Source of the DNA: Aliishimia sp963678085 | Lineage (GTDB): Bacteria > Pseudomonadota > Alphaproteobacteria > Rhodobacterales > Rhodobacteraceae | NCBI GenBank assembly: GCA_963678085.1 | Contig: OY782680.1 | Span: 62,001-126,000, forward strand | Direction of reading: 5' to 3' | Length of the DNA stretch: 64,000 bases | Shown here: piece after piece, positions 16,686-25,073 of the stretch | How positions within the stretch are numbered: the first letter of the stretch is position 1 | Layout: the number at the start of each line of letters is the position of its first letter | Program-made: the position numbers and the translations under genes | The notes under the pieces: model-generated | The model's input: only the letters and a program-made list of their open reading frames with translations | Told to the model about the DNA's origin: nothing | Database searches by the model: none

Positions 16686-17449
16686 GAGCGGTCCTTTTCA
16701 ATGGTGTTGAGCCGCGCGCGGATTTGCAGCAGATCTGCCCAGGCTTCGCGCTTGGCGGCAGGGTTGCGCAGCAGGTAGGCGGGATGAAACATCGGCATGG
16801 CGGGCAGGTTTTGAACCCACTCCCAAGTGCCGCGCAGCCGGGTGATGCCTTTGCGCCCCAAAAGCGCCTGGGCCGAGATATTGCCCATCACGATCAAGAT
16901 TTGCGGCGCGGCCAGTTCGATATGGCGCTGAATAAAGGGCTGCATCATCGCGATTTCATCTGGCTTTGGGTCGCGGTTTTGCGGCGGACGCCAGGGCAGA
17001 ATATTGGTGATATAAACGCTTTCCGAGCGGCTGAGTTGAATCGCCCCCAGCATCTTATCCAAGAGCTGCCCGGCCCGGCCGACAAAGGGGCGCCCCTCGC
17101 GATCTTCGTCCCGGCCCGGCGCTTCACCCACCACCATCACAGGCGCGCCCGCCACCCCGTCGCTAAAGACCAAGTTGCGCGCCCCTTTCTTGAGGGTGCA
17201 ATGCTCATATGCGGCCAGCGCCTGTTTCAGCGCCCCCAAATCCGACGCCGCCCCAGCCGCGCGCCGCGCCTGCGCCACCGGATCATCTGGCGGGGGTTCA
17301 GCTTTAGTTGGTGCAGGTGCAGGTTTCGCAGCTGGCTTTGCCTCCAGCGCATAGCGATCAACGGGCGCATCCAAAACCGCCTCATCCGCCCCCAGCTCAA
17401 TCTGCCACTCAAGAGCTGCCAGCGCGCTATGATACTCTGCGTAATCCAT
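16682..17449 (-). CDS. Uracil-DNA glycosylase, family 4-like
   Basis: 255 residues from ATG 17449 (MDYAEYHSALAAL); the frame is open further upstream but that start lacks support. After a proline- and alanine-rich linker (residues 45-70), the glycosylase domain has motif 1 GEAPGRDEDREGRPFVGRAG near residue 117 and motif 3 MFHPAYLLRNP near residue 228, which fit family 4/5-type enzymes that excise uracil from DNA. Family 4 enzymes normally carry four cysteines for a 4Fe-4S cluster. Here only one is present (EHCTLKKGA, near residue 91), so this copy probably lacks the cluster. Overlaps moaB by 4 nt. Confidence 0.88.
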   Translation of the reverse strand: MDYAEYHSALAALEWQIELGADEAVLDAPVDRYALEAKPAAKPAPAPTKAEPPPDDPVAQARRAAGAASDLGALKQALAAYEHCTLKKGARNLVFSDGVAGAPVMVVGEAPGRDEDREGRPFVGRAGQLLDKMLGAIQLSRSESVYITNILPWRPPQNRDPKPDEIAMMQPFIQRHIELAAPQILIVMGNISAQALLGRKGITRLRGTWEWVQNLPAMPMFHPAYLLRNPAAKREAWADLLQIRARLNTIEKDRS

Positions 17450-17505
17450 GGGCTTGAGTATATAATTGCGCGCAAATGAAGAGCAATGCACCGCGCGCGC
17501 CTTAC

Positions 17506-17546
17506 AGAGAATAAAGGCCAGCTTTTTGCGCTGGCCTTTATTCTCT
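17506..17546. terminator. Bidirectional terminator hairpin
   Basis: AGAGAATAAAGGCCAGC (17506-17522) pairs perfectly with GCTGGCCTTTATTCTCT (17530-17546): a 17-bp stem with a 7-nt loop (TTTTTGC). The arm reaches into the stop codon of the exported VPLPA-type protein gene on the minus strand. It separates that gene from the moaB-glycosylase pair. Confidence 0.75.
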
Positions 17547-18166
17547 TATCTCGCCTGTCTGCGTTTGCGCGCCCGTAGCGCACCTAACCCGGTCAAAGCA
17601 GGAAGCATGAGTAGCGCAGATGACGGCAAGGGGACCGCGGCCGGGGCTATATATGTATCAAAAAGCTCCAACCGGTAGTCGCCGGTATCGCCACCAGCAT
17701 CCCACCCAGAGAGCGCTTGCCCGCCGCCTGGACCTGTCGGGCCATATTGCGCATTGGGAGCGTCTGGGAATATGAACCCACCGGGCGAAACAGGATCCGA
17801 ACCATAGTCGGTGACCGCAAGATAGTATGTACCAACGCCCAACGATACAAAGGACAACAATGCTGAAAAGCTTGGACCACCATCATCATTCGCCGCAACG
17901 CCAAACCCGGCGCTATCAAACATGAAAAGCTGAGGGTCGATATCTGTATCTGCCACGCTTGCAGAAAATGCTCCGCCCGCCCAATCAATTCGGTACATAT
18001 CTACGTCGCTATCGACTGACATTTCACCTTCAACCGCCGTCGTACCGGTTGGCAACCATTGCGCCGTCGCTAAGGTATCGCCTGCTGAGGTTTCCAATAC
18101 CGTAGACGCCGCAGCGCCCCCAGCCAGAATTGCCATCAAACCAGCTCCAGCAAGTTTAGAAATCAT
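17546..18166 (-). CDS. Exported VPLPA-CTERM sorting-signal protein (DVUA0089-like)
   Basis: 206 residues from ATG 18166, with GGAGGG 5 nt upstream; the longer frame starts too far upstream. The N-terminal signal peptide is followed by an acidic, aspartate/glycine-rich domain with AVTDYGSDPVSPGGF and a GYDTGDYRLEL-like end, resembling the DVUA0089 family and pre-peptidase C-terminal-like domains. The C-terminus has AVPLPSSALLMLPALTG, then a helix and RARKRRQAR, which is the tripartite VPLPA-type CTERM signal (short motif, hydrophobic helix, basic tail). Such proteins are exported, sorted by exosortase-like machinery and often linked to exopolysaccharide. No exosortase gene is in the window. 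Confidence 0.78.
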   Translation of the reverse strand: MISKLAGAGLMAILAGGAAASTVLETSAGDTLATAQWLPTGTTAVEGEMSVDSDVDMYRIDWAGGAFSASVADTDIDPQLFMFDSAGFGVAANDDGGPSFSALLSFVSLGVGTYYLAVTDYGSDPVSPGGFIFPDAPNAQYGPTGPGGGQALSGWDAGGDTGDYRLELFDTYIAPAAVPLPSSALLMLPALTGLGALRARKRRQAR

Positions 18167-18528
18167 TTTTTCCCTCCAAAAGTTGCGTTTTTCGCAGAAT
18201 AGTCGAATAGGGAGTGCCCAGGAATAATCAACTATAGTTAGAATCTTTGACCGATAAGCAAGCAGGTCTTTGCCAACTCCATCACTTAAAGTTGAAGTCA
18301 ATCACATCAAATCACTCATAAGTTGCTTTCAGAAAAGCAGGGGCACCGCGCAGCTTTGCTATCAGCGTGTGGAAAATGAACAACGCCACACGGTGGGGGG
18401 CTGGCTTTGGGGTGAGATGTTTTTTACAGCACTCCCAGTTTACATCGCAACTTCACATTTCGCAGCGAATTAAGTGAGTCAAAAATAACTAGAACAGCTA
18501 TAAGGCGATCCACAGCGAAGGAGCACCC
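18167..18528. other. Intergenic region upstream of pyrB and the VPLPA-CTERM gene
   Basis: 362 bp between two divergent genes. No convincing ORF and no RNA gene is visible. It should hold the promoters of both genes, but no clear -35/-10 pair stands out. A G-rich AAGGAGC ribosome site precedes the pyrB ATG. Confidence 0.5.
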
Positions 18529-19464
18529 ATGCAGCACAGACATCTTTTGGGGATCGAGCCCCTCTATCCCAGTGACATCACCGAAATCTTGGATCTGGCG
18601 GAGAAATATGTGGATCTTTCACGCTCGGAGGAGAAACATAGCGACGTGCTGCGCGGGCTCACGCAGATCAATATGTTCTTTGAGAACTCCACGCGAACAC
18701 AGGCCTCTTTTGAGCTGGCAGGCAAGCGGCTGGGGGCGGATGTGATGAATATGGCGATGCAGGCCTCTTCGCTGAAAAAGGGCGAGACGCTGATTGATAC
18801 GGCGCTCACGCTCAATGCGATGCAGCCCGATCTGCTCGTAGTGCGCCATCCCAATTCGGGCGCGGTGGATCTGCTGGCACAAAAGGTGAAATGCGCGGTG
18901 CTCAATGCCGGGGATGGGCGCCATGAACACCCGACCCAAGCGCTGCTAGATGCGCTCACCATTCGCCGCGCCAAGGGCCGCCTGCACCGGCTTTCCATCG
19001 CGATTTGCGGCGATATTGCCCATAGCAGGGTGGCGCGCTCGAACATGTTACTTTTGGGCAAAATGGAGAACCGCATCCGCCTGATCGGCCCGCCGACCTT
19101 GATGCCTTCTGGCGTGTCAGAATTTGGCGTTGAGGTCTTTGACAATATGCAAGAGGGGCTGCGCGACGTGGATGTGGTGATGATGCTGCGCCTGCAAAAA
19201 GAGCGTATGGATGGCGGCTTTATCCCGTCCGAGCGGGAATATTTCCACCGCTACGGGCTGGACAGCGAAAAGCTGAGCCACGCCAAAGAGGACGCCATCA
19301 TCATGCATCCCGGCCCGATGAATCGCGGGGTTGAGATCGAGGGCGAGCTGGCCGATGACATTAACCGCTCCGTCATTCAAGATCAGGTAGAAATGGGCGT
19401 GGCGGTGCGCATGGCCGTCATGGATCTGCTGGCCCGCAACCTGCGATCTGCGCGCGAGGCGTAA
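18529..19464 (+). CDS. pyrB: Aspartate carbamoyltransferase catalytic subunit
   Basis: 311 residues, normal for PyrB. It makes N-carbamoyl-L-aspartate from carbamoyl phosphate and aspartate, the committed step of pyrimidine synthesis. The carbamoyl-phosphate loop FFENSTRTQASFELAGKRLG is near residues 50-69 (STRT). The aspartate-binding part includes GDGRHEHPTQALLDALTI near residue 127. The MHPGPMNRGVE motif is near residue 264. Start is at ATG 18529 after AAGGAG. pyrC does not follow, although pyrB-pyrC pairs are common in alphaproteobacteria; three poorly characterised genes come next. Confidence 0.97.
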   Translation: MQHRHLLGIEPLYPSDITEILDLAEKYVDLSRSEEKHSDVLRGLTQINMFFENSTRTQASFELAGKRLGADVMNMAMQASSLKKGETLIDTALTLNAMQPDLLVVRHPNSGAVDLLAQKVKCAVLNAGDGRHEHPTQALLDALTIRRAKGRLHRLSIAICGDIAHSRVARSNMLLLGKMENRIRLIGPPTLMPSGVSEFGVEVFDNMQEGLRDVDVVMMLRLQKERMDGGFIPSEREYFHRYGLDSEKLSHAKEDAIIMHPGPMNRGVEIEGELADDINRSVIQDQVEMGVAVRMAVMDLLARNLRSAREA

Positions 19465-19481
19465 TTTATAAGGAGTCGCCA

Positions 19482-20015
19482 ATGCCCCGGTTTTTGTTTT
19501 TAGCGAGCCTTTCACTGCTTTTGATGCCGGCGGCTGGATATGGTTCTGACATTCTTAACGGTTTGAAAAATCTGTGGTCGCCAAAACCGCCCAGCTACGA
19601 AATAGCGCGCCAATGTGCCGACACCATCGAAAGCTATGCAAATGAGTTGGCATTTGAAAGTGAAATTGCAGCCGTAGAACAAGCTTGGGATGAGCCAATA
19701 CCAGACTATCTCATTCTGATTGGCGGGGTGGATTGGCCTGCATGGGCTTTCATTTGCAAAAAAACAGGTGATCCAATAGGAATATTCCGCGGTGAATACC
19801 GGGATGCGCTGAGGCTCTATCAAGGTAAATTTCGCTATGTCCATCCCAAAGGGAAGCCGATGCCGCAGCGCATATTTGATAGCTATTTCATGGGCTATCT
19901 GGACAGCCATATGGGAAGAGAGGGCATTTTTTTCCAAGAGCTTGCCGAGCCACCTGTAGATTATTTCTACATGGAAATTGTTGAGCCAGATTTGATCCGT
20001 CGGTGGAATCCGTAA
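19482..20015 (+). CDS. Hypothetical exported protein downstream of pyrB
   Basis: 177 residues. The N-terminus (MPRFLFLASLSLLLMPAAGYG) is a signal peptide, cleaved near residue 22. The mature region contains two cysteines (RQCADTI, FICKKTG) and many aromatic residues, with a tryptophan-rich segment GGVDWPAWAFICKK near residues 81-94. No domain is recognised. It starts 17 bp after the pyrB stop with AAGGAG upstream, so it belongs to the pyrB operon at least by position. Confidence 0.65.
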   Translation: MPRFLFLASLSLLLMPAAGYGSDILNGLKNLWSPKPPSYEIARQCADTIESYANELAFESEIAAVEQAWDEPIPDYLILIGGVDWPAWAFICKKTGDPIGIFRGEYRDALRLYQGKFRYVHPKGKPMPQRIFDSYFMGYLDSHMGREGIFFQELAEPPVDYFYMEIVEPDLIRRWNP

Positions 20016-20127
20016 CTGACCCGCCCTATTCTTCGGAGCCGTTCATATATCGCGTTTACTCTGCTTTTGCATACCGTCATTTGGCGATATACGCCCAGAT
20101 ATGCGGCATACAGAACGGGGCAGCCAC

Positions 20128-20652
20128 ATGATCACAATTCCAGCCCATGAGCACGGGATCGTGCGGGTTTTTGCGCTTTCGATGAGCGAAGATGAGGCTA
20201 AGGCGCTGCGCAGCGATAACGGCGCACAAAAGGCGATGCTCGGGGCGAGCTCTCTCAATAGCGATTTTGTCGAAGTGTTTCCCATGAGCGACATCGCAGA
20301 AATCGGCCTGTCGCAATATCTTGAGCAAGGCAACGGCATTGACCCGGCCCAGCTCGCCCCCGACCGCGCCAAGCTGGCAGCCTTAGATGGTTGGGTGATG
20401 ATCATCTATTCGAATGCCTTTGGCGGCTCGGCCCAAACCCTTGCGCCCCATAACACACTCACACTCATCGGCACCTATGCCGAGCCGGGCGTGGATTGGA
20501 GCCCCAAGCAAACCCTGCTCAGCGAAGCGGCCACAACACCGGCGAGCCCCAAGAAAAAACCCTCCGACGCCGCCATGTCGGGGCGCATTGCAACGCTCGC
20601 CCTCTTGGTGCTCTTTGCATTGACCGCGCTTATGGTATGGGTTGGTGGGTGA
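20128..20652 (+). CDS. Hypothetical C-terminally anchored protein
   Basis: 174 residues from ATG 20128 (MITIPAHEHG). It has an acidic globular N-terminal domain and a proline/lysine linker (ASPKKKPS), and ends with one membrane helix at about residues 152-170 (ATLALLVLFALTALMVWVG), so it is probably tail-anchored. The function is unknown. Genes of this type next to pyrB in Rhodobacterales are sometimes labelled aspartate carbamoyltransferase by neighbourhood transfer; this protein has none of the carbamoyltransferase motifs. Confidence 0.65.
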   Translation: MITIPAHEHGIVRVFALSMSEDEAKALRSDNGAQKAMLGASSLNSDFVEVFPMSDIAEIGLSQYLEQGNGIDPAQLAPDRAKLAALDGWVMIIYSNAFGGSAQTLAPHNTLTLIGTYAEPGVDWSPKQTLLSEAATTPASPKKKPSDAAMSGRIATLALLVLFALTALMVWVGG

Positions 20653-20673
20653 ACCCTGAGATAGGAGCCCTAC

Positions 20674-21717
20674 ATGCTACGCTTTGCCATTGCCCTTTGC
20701 CTTGCCCTTCTCACAACACCGCTGCGAGCAGATGAGGATCTAAGCTGCGACGCCTCCCAGCCCCTTGCGTGCTGGACGCTGGGTTGGCTCTATTCTGAAG
20801 GTAACCCCCCTTTCCCAAAGGACGAAGACCTTGCACAGCAGCTAATGGAAATCGGTAGGCAGGGCGCTGCAGAGATTTGCGAGACGGGTGATACCAGAAC
20901 ATGTCTAGATCTCACGATTGCAGCGGGCGAAGCGCTGGAAGGCCCGTCCTTCGCCACGATCACTAATCTATTTATGACACAGGCAGAGCGAAACTGTAAT
21001 CAAGGTGAGGCGATAGCCTGCTATGAGCGTGCGTCGCTCTATCTTGTGCTGCCAGAAGAATTCTTGCGTAGGATCGCATCCGAACAAGGTCAGCCCCCGC
21101 TTACCACACAGCAACTCATCGCAGATGAAGAACGGTATCTGCAATTCGCGCGTACATCTTCCAAAGCGGACAAGCGTCAGCTGCGCCTCGGTTGCCAAGA
21201 CCAAGATCCGACATCCTGTGCCAAGCTCGCTTATCTCTTAGATTTGGAAACCCGGACAATAGCATATAGCGAAGAAATCCCAGATCTCAGTGAGATGCTG
21301 GAAGCGGCCAACTTTGCTTGCATGAATGGCATCGACCAGGGATGCGAAACTCTTTGGATGGCCGCGTCTTTTCTTAAACCCAGACGCAATTTTGATACCA
21401 CACGGGTTGACAAGATGCGGCTTCGTTTGCACGCACAATGTTACGAGGGCCAACATGCAGGCAGTTGTTTCGCCCTTTTTGCTTTCGGGGAAATGGCAGC
21501 TGCGCCGCAATCAGAAAACGAAACGGCGGTGGCATATGCGTGTGAATTCGGCAATGCCAACGCTTGCTTAGTCGCAGCTGCGCCCATTCTTGGGTCATAT
21601 TACACGGAGGATGGTGGCCCCCAGGCTCTCAAACGTGCCACCGAGTTTTTCGCCAAGGGCTGCGAGCTGCGAAACGCTACCGCCTGCCATTTTGCAAAAC
21701 ATCTCTCCAAAGGGTAG
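20674..21717 (+). CDS. Exported cysteine-rich Sel1/HCP-like repeat protein
   Basis: 347 residues. A signal peptide (MLRFAIALCLALLTTPLRAD) precedes about nine short helical repeats carrying cysteine pairs (for example CDASQPLACWTLGWLY, CNQGEAIACYERASLY, CELRNATACHFAKHL). The pattern of alternating helices with paired cysteines matches the Helicobacter cysteine-rich proteins within the Sel1-like repeat superfamily. It is probably a periplasmic scaffold or binding protein stabilised by disulfides. It is the last of three small genes after pyrB and starts after a good TAGGAG ribosome site. Confidence 0.75.
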   Translation: MLRFAIALCLALLTTPLRADEDLSCDASQPLACWTLGWLYSEGNPPFPKDEDLAQQLMEIGRQGAAEICETGDTRTCLDLTIAAGEALEGPSFATITNLFMTQAERNCNQGEAIACYERASLYLVLPEEFLRRIASEQGQPPLTTQQLIADEERYLQFARTSSKADKRQLRLGCQDQDPTSCAKLAYLLDLETRTIAYSEEIPDLSEMLEAANFACMNGIDQGCETLWMAASFLKPRRNFDTTRVDKMRLRLHAQCYEGQHAGSCFALFAFGEMAAAPQSENETAVAYACEFGNANACLVAAAPILGSYYTEDGGPQALKRATEFFAKGCELRNATACHFAKHLSKG

Positions 21718-22051
21718 CACCGTACGGTGGTGTCATCAAATCTTGACCCTTCCGGGTAATACTGCCCCGGCAATTGCAAATTTTACGTCGCCCTAAGACC
21801 TCCTGCTACCATAAGTCGGGACGAGGGAGGCGTGCTGGGCAAGATGAATTTGAGGCTCTAACGGCTGTTTGCATGAGGCAGTCGGTTCATCGTTTGCGCG
21901 GGCCCGCATGGTCCAGTTCTACTATTGTACCTTCCCTGGGCAGCGCGGGCTGCAGCCGGGGCATTTGGCGTGGCTCGCCCTGTACGCCGGATTTGCGAAA
22001 ACGGCGCACATCAGGGTAAAATCTGTTGCAGCCCCCCATCGAAACGATGAA
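21718..22051. other. Intergenic stretch without a recognised gene
   Basis: 334 bp between two convergent genes. A short frame from 21869 has no signal, domain or codon pattern to support it and runs into the SDR gene on the other strand. No clear terminator, RNA gene or repeat is seen here. It might be decayed coding DNA, but I cannot name a source. Confidence 0.45.
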
Positions 22052-22807
22052 CTATCCATTACAGCGCAGGGCGGGCAGGCCCACGCCGGTGGCTTCGAAC
22101 CCGCCATCGGCCGCAATGATCTGGCCCGTCACATAGCTGGCACGCGCAGAGCAGAGAAACCCAATCATCTGAGCAATTTCGCTTTCGCTCCCATAGCGAT
22201 TAAGGGGGATCGCATCGTGATAGGCGTCGATAATCTCTTGGCTATGCACCGCCATGGCCAATTTCGTGCGCACCGGCCCTGGGCAGACACAATTGGCGCG
22301 GATGCCATATTCTCCGAGCTCAACCGCTTGTTGCTTGGTCAAGTGAATGATCGCGGCCTTTGACGTGCCATAAGCCACGCGCAGGGTCGAGGCCCGCAGG
22401 CCCGAGATCGAGCCGATATTGACAATGGCCCCTCGCGTCTCTTTCAGCGCAGGGGTCGCGGCCTGAGATACCAGAAACGCACCATCCAGATTGGTCGCCA
22501 TAATCTCGCGCCACGCCGCAAAGCTGGTTTCCTCGATGGGGCCAAAATTCGCCACGCCGGCATTATTGACCAGAGCATCAATCCGCCCGAATGCTGCACG
22601 CGCCTCTTTGATCATTGCCTCCACTTGATCCGGCTCAGAAATGTCGAACTTTAGCGCCGCCACACCTCGCAAATCCCGGCTGGCATCCTCAAGCGCCTCT
22701 GCATCGCGGTCCACCATCGCAACCTGCCATCCCTCGCTCAGCAAAAGCTTGGTTGTCGCCAGCCCAATCCCGCGGGCGGCACCTGTGATGATTGCGGTTT
22801 GTGTCAT
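22052..22807 (-). CDS. Short-chain dehydrogenase/reductase (SDR family)
   Basis: 251 residues from ATG 22807 (MTQTAIITGAARGIGLAT), preceded by GAGAGGG; the longer frame at 22978 is not supported. The classical SDR motifs are TGAARGIG near residue 9, NNAGVAN near residue 86, the catalytic serine in NIGSISG, YGTSKAA (Tyr-Lys) near residue 150 and PGPVRT near residue 180. It is an NAD(P)-dependent oxidoreductase of unknown alcohol or ketone substrate. It is divergent from a cytochrome c gene; the shared upstream region is 157 bp. Confidence 0.92.
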   Translation of the reverse strand: MTQTAIITGAARGIGLATTKLLLSEGWQVAMVDRDAEALEDASRDLRGVAALKFDISEPDQVEAMIKEARAAFGRIDALVNNAGVANFGPIEETSFAAWREIMATNLDGAFLVSQAATPALKETRGAIVNIGSISGLRASTLRVAYGTSKAAIIHLTKQQAVELGEYGIRANCVCPGPVRTKLAMAVHSQEIIDAYHDAIPLNRYGSESEIAQMIGFLCSARASYVTGQIIAADGGFEATGVGLPALRCNG

Positions 22808-22964
22808 GCTCTTACCCTCTCTGGCGCTTTGAATGCCGGAGTTTGCGGGCCCCAGATTGATTTTACAATAAGTTGAGACCAGAAAAACCGACGGAATAAT
22901 CCTCGACATTCGTGTAAATTTGCGGAAGGGACACTGTCGTCTAAGAACTGATTGGAAGAGACCT

Positions 22965-23402
22965 ATGAAACATATCAAACATGCTGCCTATGGCGTTGCC
23001 GCAGCACTTATCAGCGCATCAAGCGCGCTCGCCGATGATGCCAAGCTTTTGGCGCTGGGAAGCGAAATCTATCAAGACACCTGCCATGCGTGCCATAGTT
23101 CCGAAGCTAAGGGCGATGATCGCATTGCTCCGCCGATATTTGCCGCTGTGAACCATTATTCTGATCTGAGCGAGCGCGATGCGTTTGTATCGGCGGTAAG
23201 CAGCTTTATCGTCAATCCAACGGCAGAGGCCAGCCGCATGCCTGGCGCGATTCGCAAATTTGATTTGATGCCCGCCCAAGAGCTGAGCGAAGAAGAGGCC
23301 GAGGCCGTTGCGCTGTTCCTGTTTGAAACCGATTTTGACATGCCCGATTGGTATGCCAAGCATTACGAAGAAGAGCATGGCGAGGCGCCCAAAACGGACT
23401 GA
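22965..23402 (+). CDS. Small class I cytochrome c
   Basis: 145 residues from ATG 22965 after GGAAGAG. A signal peptide (KHIKHAAYGVAAALISASSA) is followed by one heme site CHACH near residue 36 and a downstream methionine candidate for the sixth ligand (ASRMPG near residue 87). The C-terminal tail is acidic (EEEHGEA). It is a periplasmic single-heme electron carrier. Its partners are not visible. A hairpin terminator overlaps the following region. Confidence 0.85.
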   Translation: MKHIKHAAYGVAAALISASSALADDAKLLALGSEIYQDTCHACHSSEAKGDDRIAPPIFAAVNHYSDLSERDAFVSAVSSFIVNPTAEASRMPGAIRKFDLMPAQELSEEEAEAVALFLFETDFDMPDWYAKHYEEEHGEAPKTD

Positions 23403-23424
23403 GCGTCACATCCCCAAATCAGCA

Positions 23425-23455
23425 AAACGGCTACCAACCGGGTGGCCGTTTATTT
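23425..23455. terminator. Hairpin terminator between convergent genes
   Basis: AAACGGCTACC (23425-23435) pairs with GGTGGCCGTTT (23441-23451) in an 11-bp stem with one G-U pair and a 5-nt loop, followed by ATTT. It lies after the cytochrome c stop and also overlaps the end of the minus-strand methyltransferase gene, so it may serve both. Confidence 0.6.
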
Positions 23456-24367
23456 CCGCAAGATGAGCACATCCCGCAAGATGCTTTCGCTCATGCGGTG
23501 TTCAAGATCGCTGGGGATTTCGGTGAGCCCCTCAGCGGTAAAAAGCTCTGCCAGCGCTGCGCGTTTGGGCTGATAGCTGTTGAACCCGATGACCATAGCA
23601 CCGCCGGGCGCAAGGCTTTGGGCCCAGCCAGGAGCAGCTTGCACTAAGGTTTCAAAGGGCGAGCGCGCCGCCTTGCCCCCCATATGTTGCACGCCATAGG
23701 GAATGTCGGTCACGATCAAGTCAAAGCGTTTGCGCAGCAGCAACGCGCGGGCCTCAGCCGTGTCGCCAATCACCATCCGCGCAGTAACACCTGCGGCGGT
23801 GAAATCTAGGAATTTCCCGGTGCCTTGCTTATTGGCCTTTTGCACCCATCCCTCGGCCATTTTGTGCTTTTGGCGATGCAGTTTGGTCCATTTCTTCAGG
23901 CCACGCCGCCAATCTGGTATGGCGTCTTTATCCTGCTCAACCCCAACCGCGCTAAGCCCATAGCGCATCGCCCACATAAGCGTCGTGCCCCGCCCCGCCA
24001 TTGGATCGGCAAGGCTCTCAGCATGCGGGCACACACACAGCCCCATATTGATCATGAGCTGGGTAAAGCTTTCATTGGTCTTGCCGCGGTATTTTTCACC
24101 AAAGACAAAATCGGGATGCAGGGCAAATTGGGCGCTTTTATCAAGTGGAACAAGACCATCGCCCACTACCTCAAACGCCCCTTGCACGGCAGAGGCACGC
24201 AGCAGGCGGGGCAGCTCGCCGGGCTCGGCAGTGACCTGCGCAAACGCCAAATCACCATAGCAAGCCAGCTGAGCATCCAAGCCAATCTCGGCCAGGGCCA
24301 CTTTATGAGCTGCCTCAAAATAAGCGCCCCGCGCTCGGTCAGAGATCAAGAGCGCGTAGCGAGGCAT
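23450..24367 (-). CDS. TRM11-like SAM-dependent methyltransferase
   Basis: 305 residues. The C-terminal half is a Rossmann methyltransferase domain with DPMAGRGTTLMWAMRYG near residues 120-136 and the NPPY-type motif as DIPYGVQHMGG near residue 217, which together fit the TRM11/KAMT group of N2-guanosine or similar RNA methyltransferases. The N-terminal part (residues 1-75) may be a degenerate THUMP-like domain. The target is unknown and may be a tRNA. It is followed directly on the same strand by nothing else and is preceded by the IalB-like gene with a 3-bp gap, so the two are probably co-transcribed. Confidence 0.82.
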   Translation of the reverse strand: MPRYALLISDRARGAYFEAAHKVALAEIGLDAQLACYGDLAFAQVTAEPGELPRLLRASAVQGAFEVVGDGLVPLDKSAQFALHPDFVFGEKYRGKTNESFTQLMINMGLCVCPHAESLADPMAGRGTTLMWAMRYGLSAVGVEQDKDAIPDWRRGLKKWTKLHRQKHKMAEGWVQKANKQGTGKFLDFTAAGVTARMVIGDTAEARALLLRKRFDLIVTDIPYGVQHMGGKAARSPFETLVQAAPGWAQSLAPGGAMVIGFNSYQPKRAALAELFTAEGLTEIPSDLEHRMSESILRDVLILRK

Positions 24368-24370
24368 GGG

Positions 24371-24898
24371 TTAAGGGGCGCAGCGCTTTTCGGCGTCTTC
24401 CACAGAGGCGGTGAAGCCAAGCAGGCTAAACGTGTCTTTGGTGGTGGTGTTAAAACGCGAAAGCCCGGTGACGACAGCGCTCGCCCCGCGCTTCATCGCG
24501 ACGATAATCTTGGCATCATCGCTTTCAGAGGCAGGCCAGGCCCATTCCCCTTCGGTGAAAAAGCTAAAGGTGCTGCCATCAATTTGCACCTCAACAAATG
24601 TGTCTTCTTTGAACGTATAACCGCCCGTAAAGGCCACTTGCGCATTCGGAGAGGCACCAGGGCGGAAAAACACCATCAGCCGGATATCGCCGCGATCAAC
24701 CGAAGCCAGCACACCGTTCTTAGTGTTGACCGTCTCTTTGGGCATCGACACGCTCCAACATTCGCGGGGGTTGTCTTCAACAAAAACCGTCCAGTCTGTG
24801 GTTGTCGAAACCGCGTTCGAGCTGACCTCTTGCGCCAATGCTCCGTGGCTGAGCCCAAGCGCAAGCACCGCGCCAATGAGAGTTGTCCATCTGCCCAT
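24371..24898 (-). CDS. Invasion-associated locus B (IalB) family exported protein
   Basis: 175 residues with a signal peptide (WTTLIGAVLALGLSHGALAQ) and a domain of about 140 residues. A WTVFVEDNPRECWSV segment near the start, a conserved central SFFTEGEWAWPAS stretch and a cysteine near the C-terminus (EKRCAP) are typical of the IalB family, first described in Bartonella but widespread in alphaproteobacteria with unclear function. It is 3 bp upstream of the TRM11-like gene, so it is the probable promoter-proximal gene of that pair. The name refers to homology only and implies no pathogenic role. Confidence 0.78.
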   Translation of the reverse strand: MGRWTTLIGAVLALGLSHGALAQEVSSNAVSTTTDWTVFVEDNPRECWSVSMPKETVNTKNGVLASVDRGDIRLMVFFRPGASPNAQVAFTGGYTFKEDTFVEVQIDGSTFSFFTEGEWAWPASESDDAKIIVAMKRGASAVVTGLSRFNTTTKDTFSLLGFTASVEDAEKRCAP

Positions 24899-25073
24899 GA
24901 TGTATTCTCCTTTTTGCCCGTATCCTGTTTACGGCATCCTGGTAAATATCTAGCCCCGCGTCTAATGCGCCTTGCGAGCCGTGACCGTTTCCGTTCAACA
25001 TGGCACAGCATAGCGCAAAAACGAACCACCTTAAATGAGGAATGCGCTCAATTTTGCTAAAGCGGGGAAAGAG

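Noticed and set aside
20128..20652. Aspartate carbamoyltransferase assignment for the gene behind pyrB
   Set aside because: It has none of the STRT or HPxQ carbamoyltransferase motifs and ends with a membrane helix.
21869..22363. 164-codon frame in the gap before the SDR gene
   Set aside because: Most of it runs over the certain SDR gene on the other strand; composition and lack of motifs speak against a gene.
23825..25060. 411-codon plus-strand frame across the TRM11-like and IalB-like genes
   Set aside because: It is antisense to two clear genes with motifs and has a basic, His/Arg-rich translation typical of shadow frames.
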